Below are positions 10,413-18,860 of a DNA stretch of 64,000 nucleotides, one piece after another. The stretch is from assembly GCF_004342115.1 (NCBI RefSeq), contig NZ_SMAC01000011.1, forward strand, positions 1-64,000. Direction: 5' to 3'. A program made the translations under genes and the position numbers. Under the pieces are notes generated by a model, which was given only the letters and a program-made list of their open reading frames with translations, had not been told where the DNA came from and searched no databases. Every line of letters begins with the position of its first letter. Position 1 is the stretch's first letter. This stretch comes from Mannheimia haemolytica (GTDB lineage Bacteria > Pseudomonadota > Gammaproteobacteria > Enterobacterales > Pasteurellaceae).

Positions 10413-10429
10413 GTTTTTATGCCAATAAA

Positions 10430-10460
10430 AAAAGAGGTGTAATTGATTTTACACCTCTTT
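10430..10460 (-). terminator. Intrinsic terminator of fadL
   Basis: On the minus strand AAAGAGGTGTAA pairs with TTACACCTCTTT around a short loop and runs into seven T residues. It sits between fadL and ogt. Confidence 0.88.
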
Positions 10461-10478
10461 AAACCTTAATTCATCAAA

Positions 10479-11960
10479 TTAGAATTTGTAGTTTACGTTT
10501 AAACCGTAAAGATTTGCACGAGCTTTGCTCTTGAATGTGGCTAAACCGTCTTCAGAGAAGGTCAGGTTGCTACCACGAAGATGTGAGTAACCTACATCAG
10601 CAGATAGGTTTGGCGTGAAACGCACGGTTGCACCTACAGAATACCAAGCACGATCAGTGTCCGGAATTGAGATTGATGGATGAGTTACACTTGCACTTTC
10701 ATCAAATGCTACACCTGTACGCAATGTTAGCATTTCATTCACATCATAAGACAAGCCTAATGCAATACGTTGAGAGTCATTAAAGTTCTCGGTTTTGTGC
10801 AATAGGCGGTTACCTTGCATATCATAAGCTTCTAGGCTTTGGAATTTGCTCCAGTCTGTGCGTTTATAGCTGTATTGTGCAGCAAGTTTATCGGTTAGTT
10901 TGTGGTAACCTGACACTTCCCAGAATGCCGGTAGGCGTAATCTTAGTGTACCATCCATCTCTGCACCGCCGGTAATGGTATCTACCATCTTAGGAATAAC
11001 TACAGGAACGGTATTAGAATATTTGCCTTTAAATTTAAGATCAATTTCAGAGTGGTAAGTAAAACCTAAACGGTTTCTTTCATTGATATTATAAACCAAG
11101 CCAACATTCCAACCCAATGCCCATTTATCGCCTTTAAGTTTATGAATTGTTGAACTTGCATTGGTATTTTGAATGCCATTAACCAAACGTTCTAATTGAG
11201 CAGAATTCGTGATGGTTTGGTTTAAATTTTGAGATTTTAATAAACCGTTTACTTGAGCTAATACTTGTGTTTTTTGAGCTTCAAGAGCGGTATTACCTGC
11301 TGCGATACCTGCCTCAAGAGCTTTTAAACCTTGAATTGCACTTTGTACTTGTACTTTCTTGTCTTCCAAAAATTGTTTAGCTGGAGCAAAACGTGCCGCA
11401 CCGGCACCTAAGAAACGTTCTAATTCTGCTTTTGCGTGTACTGCATTCAAACCTGCACCTAATACAAAACCATAACCTAAATCATAAGCCGCACTAAAAT
11501 TAACATTCACAGCATTTAATGATGTACGACCACCTAAGAAACCAGCAGAATAGTTAGGGTCAAATTCAGATATCAAACCATAATTTACATTTACGCCACC
11601 ACCAATAGAAAGGCGCTCATTGATAGGTGAAACGATATAAGCATTTGGAACAATAGCGGTAGGAATGACATTTTTATGTGATGCATCTGCACCTGTAGCA
11701 TTGAGCTTTCCATCAATATTTACATCAGCATCTACGAAAATACCACCGGCAGAAATTTCGGTTTGTTTAAATAACGTCATTAACGCAGGGTTGGTTGCAA
11801 CAACAGAAGCGTTATCGGCTACAGCGGCATTACCTGCGTAAGCTCTACCTAAACCGGATGTTGAAATTTCAGCTAATTGGAATGCGGCAGCAGATGCACC
11901 GGCTGAGCTGAATGCTACTAATGAAGCGATTAAAGTTTTGCTAAAGTTTTTCATTTTCAT
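10479..11960 (-). CDS. fadL: Outer-membrane long-chain fatty acid channel (FadL/OmpP1)
   Basis: FadL is a 14-strand beta barrel that takes up long-chain fatty acids. The signal peptide ends near ASAAAFQLAE, and the mature start 'QLAEISTSGLGRAYAGNAAVADNASV' is the family's N-terminal plug. The C terminus ends in aromatic Phe (LYGLNVNYKF), as barrel proteins do. The 493 residues exceed the E. coli mature form because of an Ala/Gln/Leu-rich stretch at about 180-270 ('ALEAGIAAGNTALEAQKTQV') that probably forms an extracellular loop. A two-codon choice of start (MKM) remains open. Upstream are a good promoter and a FadR-like palindrome. Confidence 0.92.
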   Translation of the reverse strand: MKMKNFSKTLIASLVAFSSAGASAAAFQLAEISTSGLGRAYAGNAAVADNASVVATNPALMTLFKQTEISAGGIFVDADVNIDGKLNATGADASHKNVIPTAIVPNAYIVSPINERLSIGGGVNVNYGLISEFDPNYSAGFLGGRTSLNAVNVNFSAAYDLGYGFVLGAGLNAVHAKAELERFLGAGAARFAPAKQFLEDKKVQVQSAIQGLKALEAGIAAGNTALEAQKTQVLAQVNGLLKSQNLNQTITNSAQLERLVNGIQNTNASSTIHKLKGDKWALGWNVGLVYNINERNRLGFTYHSEIDLKFKGKYSNTVPVVIPKMVDTITGGAEMDGTLRLRLPAFWEVSGYHKLTDKLAAQYSYKRTDWSKFQSLEAYDMQGNRLLHKTENFNDSQRIALGLSYDVNEMLTLRTGVAFDESASVTHPSISIPDTDRAWYSVGATVRFTPNLSADVGYSHLRGSNLTFSEDGLATFKSKARANLYGLNVNYKF

Positions 11961-12035
11961 AGGAAATCTCTTAAAAAATATATATTTTAGAATGAATAAT
12001 TCATAAAAGTTATAAGAAGTAAGAAGAAAGTGCAG

Positions 12036-12064
12036 ATTTTATGTGTCGAAGTACTCTCTATCAA
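12036..12064 (-). promoter_or_regulatory. fadL promoter
   Basis: Reading the minus strand, TTGATA and TAAAAT are separated by exactly 17 bases, giving a sigma-70 promoter about 70 bases before the fadL start. Confidence 0.65.
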
Positions 12065-12073
12065 TTAAATTTC

Positions 12074-12090
12074 AACTGTTCCGATCAGTT
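12074..12090. promoter_or_regulatory. FadR-like operator upstream of fadL
   Basis: AACTGTTCCGATCAGTT closely follows the enterobacterial FadR consensus AACTGGTCNGACCAGTT, with perfect outer arms. It lies just upstream of the -35 element, a position more typical of activation than of steric repression. The factor that binds here is inferred from the motif and target gene. Confidence 0.6.
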
Positions 12091-12224
12091 AGGAGCAAAT
12101 AAGAGTGAAATTGTGCGGTCTATGAACTGTTTATCTTTGGTATTTTCGGCTCTTTTTTCGTATAATTAGCGTTATTGTTTTAATCTGTTTTAATATATAA
12201 AACCTTTCACACTAATTAGTCCTA

Positions 12225-12258
12225 AATGATTGACTAAATTGGTGGGGTATATCAAAAT
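12225..12258 (+). promoter_or_regulatory. isc promoter with IscR type-1 site
   Basis: ATTGACTAAATTGGTGGGGTAT resembles the type-1 IscR motif known from E. coli iscR, and its TTGACT (12230-12235) doubles as the -35. CAAAAT follows after 17 bases as a weak -10. Autorepression by [2Fe-2S]-IscR is expected. The remaining gap between fadL and iscR shows only A/T-rich sequence. Confidence 0.75.
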
Positions 12259-12306
12259 TGAGCAACTGTTCCAGAAGATTTTCTGGATAATCAATGAGGA
12301 TATTTT

Positions 12307-12759
12307 ATGAAGCTTACCTCAAAAGGGCGTTATGCAGTAACCGCCATTTTAGATATTGCTTTACACGGAAAACTAGAGCCGGTTAGCTTAGCCGATATTT
12401 CAGATCGCCAAGCGATTTCACTGTCTTATTTAGAGCAACTGTTTGCTCAACTTCGCCGTGACGGTATCGTGCAGAGCGTTCGTGGACCGGGTGGTGGGTA
12501 TCAATTAGGTAAAAAACCGGAAGAGATTAGCGTGGGTATGATCATCTCCGCCGTGAATGAAAATATTGATGTCACCAAATGTAAAGGTAGTGGTAATTGC
12601 CGTAAAGATTCTCAGTGTTTAACGCATTCTTTGTGGGAGCGGTTAGAAGATCAAATTGAGCAGTTTTTAGGGACAATTTCAGTTGCGGATTTAGCCGCAG
12701 AACACGCTGATCACGATTGTGAAAAAGAGCATTGTCACGATCATCCTCATCATCACTAA
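12307..12759 (+). CDS. iscR: Iron-sulfur cluster regulator IscR
   Basis: An Rrf2-family winged-helix repressor that senses Fe-S status with its own [2Fe-2S] cluster. Cluster ligands are in place: Cys92, Cys98, Cys104 and His107 by direct count. The DNA-binding helix region is '[28 protein letters not shown]'. The 150-residue length fits. The C-terminal tail is unusually His-rich ([18 protein letters not shown]), which could bind metal nonspecifically. It is the first gene of the isc operon, directly behind a type-1 IscR site, so feedback control is likely. Confidence 0.95.
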   Translation: MKLTSKGRYAVTAILDIALHGKLEPVSLADISDRQAISLSYLEQLFAQLRRDGIVQSVRGPGGGYQLGKKPEEISVGMIISAVNENIDVTKCKGSGNCRKDSQCLTHSLWERLEDQIEQFLGTISVADLAAEHADHDCEKEHCHDHPHHH

Positions 12760-12813
12760 TTGCAAATTTTTTATCAAAAATGACCGCTTGGGTTGTTTTA
12801 ACTAGGAGTAACA

Positions 12814-14034
12814 ATGAAATTACCAATTTATTTGGATTACGCAGCAACCACACCAATGGACGAACGTGTTGCGAAAAAAATGATGGAATATATGACCAAA
12901 GACGGTATCTTTGGTAACCCTGCTTCTCGCTCACACAAATTTGGTTGGGAAGCGGAAGAAGCGGTTGATGTGGCTCGTAACCAAATTGCCGATTTAATCG
13001 GTGCAGACAGCCGTGAAATCGTTTTCACTTCTGGTGCAACAGAGTCGGATAACTTAGCCATCAAAGGTGCGGCTCATTTCTATCAAACCAAAGGTAAACA
13101 CATTATCACTGTTAAAACCGAACATAAAGCAGTATTAGATACTTGCCGTCAGTTAGAGCGTGAAGGTTTTGAAGTGACTTACTTAGACCCTGAAGAAGAC
13201 GGTATTTTAGATTTAGCTAAATTAAAAGCGGCTATTCGTCCGGACACAATTTTAGTTTCGGTAATGCACGTAAATAACGAAATGGGCGTAATCCAACCGA
13301 TTAAAGAGATCGGTGCAATCTGCCGTGCGAAGAAAATCATTTTCCACGTTGATGCGACCCAGTCTGTTGGTAAAATCGAAGTGAATGTACAAGACTTAAA
13401 TGTTGATTTAATGTCTTTCTCAAGCCACAAATTATACGGACCAAAAGGTATCGGCGGTCTATATGTTTGTCGTAAACCACGTGTGCGTTTAGAAGCAATT
13501 ATTCACGGTGGCGGTCACGAGCGTGGTATGCGTTCGGGTACATTGCCTGTTCACCAAATTGTAGGTATGGGTGAAGCATATCGTATCGCTAAAGAAGAAA
13601 TGGCAACGGAAATGGCTCGTTTAACCGTGTTACGTGATCGTTTATATAACGGCTTTAAAGATATTGAAGAAGTATATGTAAACGGTTCAATGGAAGAAGG
13701 CAAACGTATCGGTTCAAACCTAAACATCAGCTTTAACTTTGTTGAGGGCGAATCGTTAATGATGTCATTACGTGATATCGCAGTATCATCAGGTTCAGCT
13801 TGTACTTCTGCAAGTTTAGAGCCATCTTATGTGTTACGTGCAATCGGTCGTGACGATGAATTAGCTCACAGCTCAATCCGTTTCACTTTAGGTCGTTGGA
13901 CGACTGAAGAAGAAATCGATCATACTATTGAAATCGTGAAAAAAGCTATCGTGAAATTGCGTGAGCTTTCGCCTCTTTGGGAAATGTTCAAAGAAGGTGT
14001 AGATTTGTCTAAAATCGAATGGAATCACCACTAA
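12814..14034 (+). CDS. iscS: Cysteine desulfurase
   Basis: A PLP enzyme that takes sulfur from cysteine and hands it to IscU and to tRNA thiolation. At 406 residues it matches the group I desulfurases. The PLP lysine is in '[15 protein letters not shown]', a cofactor-contact block is '[10 protein letters not shown]'-like ([14 protein letters not shown]), and the active-site loop is '[19 protein letters not shown]', whose Cys carries the persulfide. An uptake-signal core lies in the 54-base gap after iscR. Codon choice favours frequent codons (CGT, GGT), suggesting high expression. Confidence 0.97.
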   Translation: MKLPIYLDYAATTPMDERVAKKMMEYMTKDGIFGNPASRSHKFGWEAEEAVDVARNQIADLIGADSREIVFTSGATESDNLAIKGAAHFYQTKGKHIITVKTEHKAVLDTCRQLEREGFEVTYLDPEEDGILDLAKLKAAIRPDTILVSVMHVNNEMGVIQPIKEIGAICRAKKIIFHVDATQSVGKIEVNVQDLNVDLMSFSSHKLYGPKGIGGLYVCRKPRVRLEAIIHGGGHERGMRSGTLPVHQIVGMGEAYRIAKEEMATEMARLTVLRDRLYNGFKDIEEVYVNGSMEEGKRIGSNLNISFNFVEGESLMMSLRDIAVSSGSACTSASLEPSYVLRAIGRDDELAHSSIRFTLGRWTTEEEIDHTIEIVKKAIVKLRELSPLWEMFKEGVDLSKIEWNHH

Positions 14035-14049
14035 TTCAGAAAAATTTTG

Positions 14050-14134
14050 CAAGGGCAAATAATATTTGCCCCTACAAAATAAGCTTTCATCACAAATAGT
14101 AAATTGAATGTAGGGGCGAAATAGGTTTCGCCGG
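14050..14134. repeat. Intergenic repeat, family D copy 1
   Basis: GGGCAAATAATATTTGCCCC(TACA) and, facing it, TGTAGGGGCGAAATAGG with TTTCGCC form small palindromes joined by the conserved CCCCTACA/TGTAGGGG junction. It is inserted between iscS and iscU within the operon. Confidence 0.7.
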
Positions 14135-14160
14135 AAATAGGAAATAAAAGGAATACAAAA

Positions 14161-14544
14161 ATGGCATATAGCGAAAAAGTAATTGATCATTACGAAAACC
14201 CACGCAACGTAGGGACTTTTGATAAAGAAGCATCAGACACCGGTACAGGTATGGTGGGAGCACCGGCTTGTGGTGATATTTTACGTTTACAAATTAAAGT
14301 GAACGATCAAGGTATCATTGAAGATGCACGCTTTAAAGCATACGGTTGTGGTTCTGCAATCGCATCAAGTTCTCTCATTACCGAATGGGTAAAAGGTAAA
14401 TCATTAGAGGAAGCAGGTGCGATTAAAAACAGTGATATCGCTGAAGAGTTAGAATTACCACCGGTAAAAGTTCACTGTTCAATCTTAGCAGAAGATGCAA
14501 TCAAAGCTGCAATTGCAGACTACAAAGAGAAACAAGCTAAGTAA
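14161..14544 (+). CDS. iscU: Iron-sulfur cluster assembly scaffold
   Basis: IscU is the scaffold on which Fe-S clusters are built before transfer by HscA/HscB. The three ligand cysteines are at 37, 63 and 106, with Asp39 beside the first, exactly as in E. coli. The chaperone recognition motif LPPVK is present ('LELPPVKVHCS'). The length of 127 residues is normal. It is preceded by AAAAGGA and a repeat-containing gap, and followed by a gap with an inverted uptake-signal pair, so IscS:IscU:IscA ratios could be tuned by these structures. Confidence 0.97.
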   Translation: MAYSEKVIDHYENPRNVGTFDKEASDTGTGMVGAPACGDILRLQIKVNDQGIIEDARFKAYGCGSAIASSSLITEWVKGKSLEEAGAIKNSDIAEELELPPVKVHCSILAEDAIKAAIADYKEKQAK

Positions 14545-14558
14545 TATGATACAATCAA

Positions 14559-14607
14559 TGCAAGCGGTCGATTTTTGCAAAAAATTTGCAAAATTTAACC
14601 GCTTGCA
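14559..14607. repeat. Inverted uptake-signal pair between iscU and iscA
   Basis: TGCAAGCGGT and ACCGCTTGCA can form a ten-pair stem around an A/T-rich loop of about 29 bases holding two TTTGCAAA-type tails. No T-run follows, so it may act as an mRNA stabiliser or weak attenuator inside the operon. Confidence 0.8.
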
Positions 14608-14652
14608 TTTGCTATTTCTATCTTGATTTAATCCATTCACATAAGGAAAACT

Positions 14653-14976
14653 ATGAGCATTACCTTAACAGAAGCTGCCGCAAACCGAGTTCGTACATTC
14701 TTAGAAAACAGAGGTAAAGGTATCGGGCTAAGGCTTGGTGTGAAAACTTCCGGTTGTTCGGGGCTTGCCTATGTGCTTGAATTTGTTGATGTATTAAATG
14801 AAGACGATCAGGTTTTCGAACAACACGGCGTAAAAGTTATTGTCGATGAAAAAAGCCTGACTTACTTAAACGGTACGCAGCTGGATTTTGTGAAAGAAGG
14901 CTTAAACGAAGGCTTTAAATACACCAACCCGAATGTTAAAAACGAATGCGGCTGTGGCGAAAGTTTTAGTGTGTAA
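14653..14976 (+). CDS. iscA: A-type iron-sulfur carrier
   Basis: IscA binds iron or Fe-S clusters and delivers them to apo-proteins. The 107-residue protein has the three invariant cysteines at 35, 99 and 101 ('TSGCSGLAY' and 'NECGCGESF'). These are standard for IscA/HesB proteins, and the operon position separates it from ErpA and SufA. The hscB start follows after nine bases, so the two are probably translated together. Confidence 0.96.
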   Translation: MSITLTEAAANRVRTFLENRGKGIGLRLGVKTSGCSGLAYVLEFVDVLNEDDQVFEQHGVKVIVDEKSLTYLNGTQLDFVKEGLNEGFKYTNPNVKNECGCGESFSV

Positions 14977-14985
14977 GGAACTGTA

Positions 14986-15507
14986 ATGAATAACCCTTTT
15001 ACTTTATTTGATTTACCCGTTCAATTTCAACTTGATAACGCCCAGCTTTCTGAGCGTTATCTTGCTTTACAGAAACAGCTTCACCCAGATAACTTTGCCC
15101 ACAAATCAAGTGCTGAACAGTTAGAAGCGGTGCAAAAATCTGCTGATGTCAATGAGGCACTCAATATTCTTAAAGATCCGATTTTACGGGCAGAAGCGAT
15201 GATTGAAATCCATACAGGTGAAGCCAAAAATCTCGAAGAAAAAAGTATGCGAGATGTGGATTTCTTAATGCAGCAACTCGAATGGCACGAAAAACTGGAA
15301 ACCATTGAGCATCGTAAAGACGAAACCGAACTGACCGTCTTTTTAAAACAGATTAAAGCGGAACAAAAAGCAGTATTAGAACAGCTTGAACAAACGTTAA
15401 ATACAGCCGACTGGCAAAAAGCCAATGCGTTAACCGACAAGCTCCGTTACTTTAAAAAATTAATTATTCAGATTGAGAAAGTAGAAGAAAAATTCTTTGA
15501 CTATTAA
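14986..15507 (+). CDS. hscB: J-type co-chaperone for Fe-S assembly
   Basis: HscB brings IscU to HscA and stimulates its ATPase. The J domain has the catalytic HPD tripeptide in 'KQLHPDNFAHKS' near residue 33, and the C-terminal three-helix region that binds IscU occupies roughly 80-173. The length is close to the 171 residues of E. coli. Unusually, hscA does not follow directly: two other genes and about 1.5 kb intervene. Confidence 0.95.
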   Translation: MNNPFTLFDLPVQFQLDNAQLSERYLALQKQLHPDNFAHKSSAEQLEAVQKSADVNEALNILKDPILRAEAMIEIHTGEAKNLEEKSMRDVDFLMQQLEWHEKLETIEHRKDETELTVFLKQIKAEQKAVLEQLEQTLNTADWQKANALTDKLRYFKKLIIQIEKVEEKFFDY

Positions 15508-15528
15508 TCCTACATTTGTATGGTTTTC

Positions 15529-15563
15529 GCAAGCGGTCAAATTCTAAGGAAATTTTGCAAATG
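15529..15563 (+). promoter_or_regulatory. Uptake signal forming the ribosome site and start of the DUF2625 gene
   Basis: The core GCAAGCGGTCAAATT is followed by CTAAGGAAATTTTGCAA and then ATG. The spacer of the signal supplies the AAGGA ribosome site and its TTTTGCAA tail abuts the start codon. Confidence 0.7.
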
Positions 15564-16193
15564 AAAAATTTAGAACAATTATTAGATAAACAATCGGCTT
15601 GGTTAATTTTAAGAGACTGGTTTACCCAAGCCAAAAATCATTACGAAATTTTAGCGAGTTACCCTGAAGATGCCGGCAGTGCATTGGTTGGTATGCAACT
15701 TTCTACTCGCTCACCGCTAGGGGCAATGGTGTATGAAACCGGTGGCGTATTTATTGACCACGGTTGGTTACGCATTTTAGGCTCAGGCAACGAAAAATTG
15801 CCTCGAGGCTTATTTGATTGGAACTTTGGCAAAACTTTTAAACAATCTGGCGAACAACCAAGCCACTTGCTGGTAGCGGATGATGCAATCGGTGGCTATT
15901 TTGCCATTAATGCCGGCGGAATCGGCTCAGATCTTGGCAAAGTTTATTATTATCATCCAAAAGCTAAAAAATGGGAAAACACCCAATTAGGTTATTCAGA
16001 ATTTCTAGGCTGGGCATTAGCCGGAGATTTAAACCATTTTTATCAGGATTTGCGTTGGGAAAACTGGCAAACCGATGTAGAGAAATTACAAGGGCATCAA
16101 GTGCTGGATCTTACAAGTAAAATCGCCGTTCCGATTGAACGCCACTACCAAGGCGAATTTGCCCCTGAAAATATGGGATATTCGGTGGCTTAA
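15561..16193 (+). CDS. DUF2625-family protein
   Basis: A 210-residue cytoplasmic protein matching the DUF2625 pattern: 'AWLILRDWFTQAKNHYEILA' at the start, then 'SPLGAMVYETGGVFIDHGWLRILGSG' and 'DDAIGGYFAINAGG' in the middle. The last stretch recalls SMI1/KNR4-type folds, which are often regulators or immunity proteins; that is inference. Function is unknown. An upstream TTG is in frame, but the ATG with AAGGA 12 bases before it is the better start. It lies between hscB and hscA, a place normally free of other genes. Confidence 0.7.
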   Translation: MKNLEQLLDKQSAWLILRDWFTQAKNHYEILASYPEDAGSALVGMQLSTRSPLGAMVYETGGVFIDHGWLRILGSGNEKLPRGLFDWNFGKTFKQSGEQPSHLLVADDAIGGYFAINAGGIGSDLGKVYYYHPKAKKWENTQLGYSEFLGWALAGDLNHFYQDLRWENWQTDVEKLQGHQVLDLTSKIAVPIERHYQGEFAPENMGYSVA

Positions 16194-16260
16194 GTGTTTG
16201 TAAGAGAGGCTGAAATATAGGCTGTTTAGCTTATTTTTTTAGAACGAAAGAAATTTTCTG

Positions 16261-16282
16261 ATTTTCGATTTAGATCACAAAA
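16261..16282. promoter_or_regulatory. CRP-like site upstream of the DUF559 gene
   Basis: ATTTTCGATTTAGATCACAAAA: the right half TAGATCACAAAA is a perfect CRP half-site; the left half resembles the TTTTTCGAT half-site found before pilA in this window. A possible -10 (TATACT, 16312-16317) places it about 52 bases upstream of the start point. Confidence 0.4.
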
Positions 16283-16340
16283 ATCGCTCAAATTATATTT
16301 TTTATTCCTTTTATACTAAATTAAAAAAGAGGAATAAAAA

Positions 16341-16682
16341 ATGAAAGCAATTTTATGCCAAAGAGCTAAACAGCTTCGGACTAATATGACAGAAGCAGAG
16401 AAGGTTCTTTGGCAAGCATTAAGAGCAAAACGATTTTTAGCGATAAAATTTAAACGGCAACAAGTTATAGGTAACTATATTGTCGATTTTGTTTGCTTTT
16501 CAGCGAAATTAGTTATTGAATTAGATGGTTCACAACATTTAGATCAACAAAACTATGATAATCTACGAACTCATTTTTTAAACGGTCAGGGGTTCAGGGT
16601 TTTAAGATTTTGGAATAATCAAATTCATAGCGATCTAGAGGCTGTTTTAGATACAATTTTTTATGAAATTACGAGAGGGTAA
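16341..16682 (+). CDS. DUF559 endonuclease-like protein
   Basis: A 113-residue single-domain protein of the DUF559 family, which shares the restriction-endonuclease/Vsr-like fold. Diagnostic stretches are 'AKQLRTNMTEAEKVLWQALR', 'FKRQQVIGNYIVDFVC' and 'LVIELDGSQHLDQQNYD', containing the likely metal-binding D (in IVDF) and E-L-D, and 'GFRVLRFWNNQI'. Family members are common in genomes but their role is unclear. It has its own ribosome site (AGAGGAATAAAAA) and a CRP-like site, and is immediately followed by palindromic elements. It interrupts the isc operon. Confidence 0.82.
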   Translation: MKAILCQRAKQLRTNMTEAEKVLWQALRAKRFLAIKFKRQQVIGNYIVDFVCFSAKLVIELDGSQHLDQQNYDNLRTHFLNGQGFRVLRFWNNQIHSDLEAVLDTIFYEITRG

Positions 16683-16683
16683 T

Positions 16684-16751
16684 TCCCCCTCTCTCTGATA
16701 AATCATTCTGAACGAATGATTTATCTGTCTCTCTCCCACAAGGGGCGAGAG
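16684..16751. repeat. Palindromic intergenic element, family A copy 2
   Basis: CCCTCTCTCTGAT, inner stem AAATCATTC / GAATGATTT, then the terminal hairpin CTCTCCCACAAGGGGCGAGAG. It starts two bases after the DUF559 stop codon. Confidence 0.88.
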
Positions 16752-16851
16752 TTAATTTTGCGGTTATTTTAGAATTTTGAAAGAACAACATTTTCTCCTA
16801 CAAAAGGAGAATGCTAATTTTTTAGTTGTTTTGAATTTTTGAAAGAATAAC
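16751..16851. repeat. Diverged direct repeat around a small hairpin
   Basis: A 39-base segment at 16751-16789 (GTTAATTTTGCGGTTATTTT start, GAAAGAACAAC end) recurs with changes at 16813-16851 (GCTAATTTTTTAGTTGTTTT start, GAAAGAATAAC end). Between them lies the hairpin TTCTCCTACAAAAGGAGAA. Confidence 0.7.
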
Positions 16852-16914
16852 CCTCTCCCCTTGTGGGAGAGGGATAGATTTTTCTTCGTTCAGAAGAAAA
16901 ATCAGGGAGAGGGG
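16850..16914. repeat. Palindromic intergenic element, family A copy 3
   Basis: Hairpin CTCTCCCCTTGTGGGAGAG, inner stem GATTTTTCTTC / GAAGAAAAATC, then AGGGAGAGGGG. It is in reverse orientation to copy 2, and the rest of the gap up to hscA shows only a possible -10 (TACAAT, 16957-16962). Confidence 0.88.
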
Positions 16915-16997
16915 AATCTCCAGCTTCTCTTAAACAATATATTTCACTCCATTTAATACAATAGAGAACTAAGTTAGAAAGATAAAGAGATAAATAA

Positions 16998-18851
16998 ATG
17001 GCATTATTACAAATTTCTGAACCCGGTCAAACCGCTGCACCACATCAACATAAATTAGCGGTAGGAATTGATCTAGGTACAACCAATTCATTAGTGGCAA
17101 CTGTGCGTAGCGGGCAGACTCAGGTATTGCTTGATGAACAAGAAAGAGCATTAGTGCCGTCAGTAGTGCATTATGCGGAAACAGAAAAAACAGTTGGGAT
17201 TGAAGCCTTTGCCAAAGCTGCACTTGACCCGAAAAATACCGTCATTTCAGCTAAACGTCTCATTGGGCGTTCTCTGGCAGATGTTCAGCAACGTTATCAA
17301 AATTTACCTTATCAATTTGTCGCGAGCGAAAACGGTTTACCTTTAATCCAAACAGCGCAAGGTAATAAAAGCCCGATTGAAGTTTCGGCGGATATTTTAA
17401 GCCACTTGGCACAATTTGCCGAAAAGCGTTTAGCCGGTGAGCTTTCAGGCGTGGTAATTACCGTACCGGCTTATTTTGATGACGCACAACGCCAAAGTAC
17501 CAAAGATGCCGCACGTCTTGCGGGTTTAAATGTATTACGTTTGCTCAATGAACCAACGGCAGCAGCGATTGCTTATGGTTTAGAAAGCGGACAAGAAGGT
17601 GTGATTGCCGTTTACGATTTAGGTGGCGGTACTTTCGATTTATCTATTTTGCGTTTACGCAAAGGTGTGTTTGAAGTATTAGCAACCGCAGGTGATACCG
17701 CACTCGGTGGCGATGATTTCGACCACCTATTAGCGGAATGGATTGCTGAACAGGCAAATTACAAACCTCAAACGGCAAGCGAGCAGCGTGAATTATTAAC
17801 TTTGGCAACTCAAACCAAAGTCGCACTTTCGCAAGCGGTTGAATTTGAAGTGAAATTTGCAAATTGGACAGGCGTAGTAAGCCGTTCGCAATTTAATGAG
17901 CTAATTCAACCGCTTGTAAAACGCTCGCTGATGACTTGTCGCCGAGCCTTGAAAGATGCCGGAGTTGAAGCAGAAGAGGTTCGTGAAGTGGTAATGGTAG
18001 GCGGTTCGACCCGTGTACCGTTTGTGCGTGAACAAGTCGGCGAGTTTTTCGGTAAAACGCCATTAACCTCTATCGACCCGGATAAAGTTGTTGCCATTGG
18101 TGCGGCAGTGCAGGCGGATATTTTAGTTGGAAACAAACCGGATTCCGATATGTTGTTGCTTGATGTTGTGCCACTTTCGCTTGGTATTGAAACGATGGGT
18201 GGTTTGGTGGAGAAAATTATTCCACGCAACACTACTATCCCAGTAGCTCGAGCTCAAGAGTTTACTACCGGTAAAGACGGTCAAACGGCGATGACAATCC
18301 ACGTTTTACAAGGTGAGCGTGAATTAGTCGAAGATTGTCGCTCTCTCGGTAAAATCACTTTGCGTGGCATTCCGGCAATGGCAGCAGGGGTTGCACAGGT
18401 TCGGGTAACTTACCAAGTTGATGCAGACGGTTTATTAAACGTGACTGCAATGGAAAAATCGACCAAAGTGCAGGCTTCAATTCAAATCAAACCGTCTTAT
18501 GGCTTAACCGATGAAGAAGTTACGCAGATGATTAAATCCTCAATGGCAAATGCCAAAGAAGATATGGAAGCCCGCCAGTTAGTTGAACAGCGAGTAGAAG
18601 CCGACCGAGTGATTGACAGCGTGGTAACGGCATTGAAAGAAGATGGCTCTGCAGTGTTGAGTGTGGAGGAGTTCCAAGCGATTGAAGCACAATTAGCCCG
18701 TTTAATCGAATTAAAAGAAGGTACTGCTCGCTTTGCAATTCAGCAAGGTATCAAAGAGGTGGATTTAGCTACGCAAGAATTTGCAGCACGGCGTATGAAT
18801 TTATCAATTCAAAAAGCGTTAGCCGGTAAAAAAATGGACGATTTAGCATAA
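16998..18851 (+). CDS. hscA: Hsp70-type chaperone for Fe-S cluster transfer
   Basis: HscA uses ATP to release clusters from IscU together with HscB. The 617-residue protein shows Hsp70 motifs: phosphate-1 '[15 protein letters not shown]', '[20 protein letters not shown]', phosphate-2 '[14 protein letters not shown]' and the adenosine loop '[16 protein letters not shown]', then the substrate-binding domain ('[17 protein letters not shown]'). Length and isc context favour HscA over DnaK. It is separated from hscB by two unrelated genes and three repeat elements, so it may have its own promoter. Confidence 0.96.
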   Translation: MALLQISEPGQTAAPHQHKLAVGIDLGTTNSLVATVRSGQTQVLLDEQERALVPSVVHYAETEKTVGIEAFAKAALDPKNTVISAKRLIGRSLADVQQRYQNLPYQFVASENGLPLIQTAQGNKSPIEVSADILSHLAQFAEKRLAGELSGVVITVPAYFDDAQRQSTKDAARLAGLNVLRLLNEPTAAAIAYGLESGQEGVIAVYDLGGGTFDLSILRLRKGVFEVLATAGDTALGGDDFDHLLAEWIAEQANYKPQTASEQRELLTLATQTKVALSQAVEFEVKFANWTGVVSRSQFNELIQPLVKRSLMTCRRALKDAGVEAEEVREVVMVGGSTRVPFVREQVGEFFGKTPLTSIDPDKVVAIGAAVQADILVGNKPDSDMLLLDVVPLSLGIETMGGLVEKIIPRNTTIPVARAQEFTTGKDGQTAMTIHVLQGERELVEDCRSLGKITLRGIPAMAAGVAQVRVTYQVDADGLLNVTAMEKSTKVQASIQIKPSYGLTDEEVTQMIKSSMANAKEDMEARQLVEQRVEADRVIDSVVTALKEDGSAVLSVEEFQAIEAQLARLIELKEGTARFAIQQGIKEVDLATQEFAARRMNLSIQKALAGKKMDDLA

Positions 18852-18860
18852 GGAGGCAGT

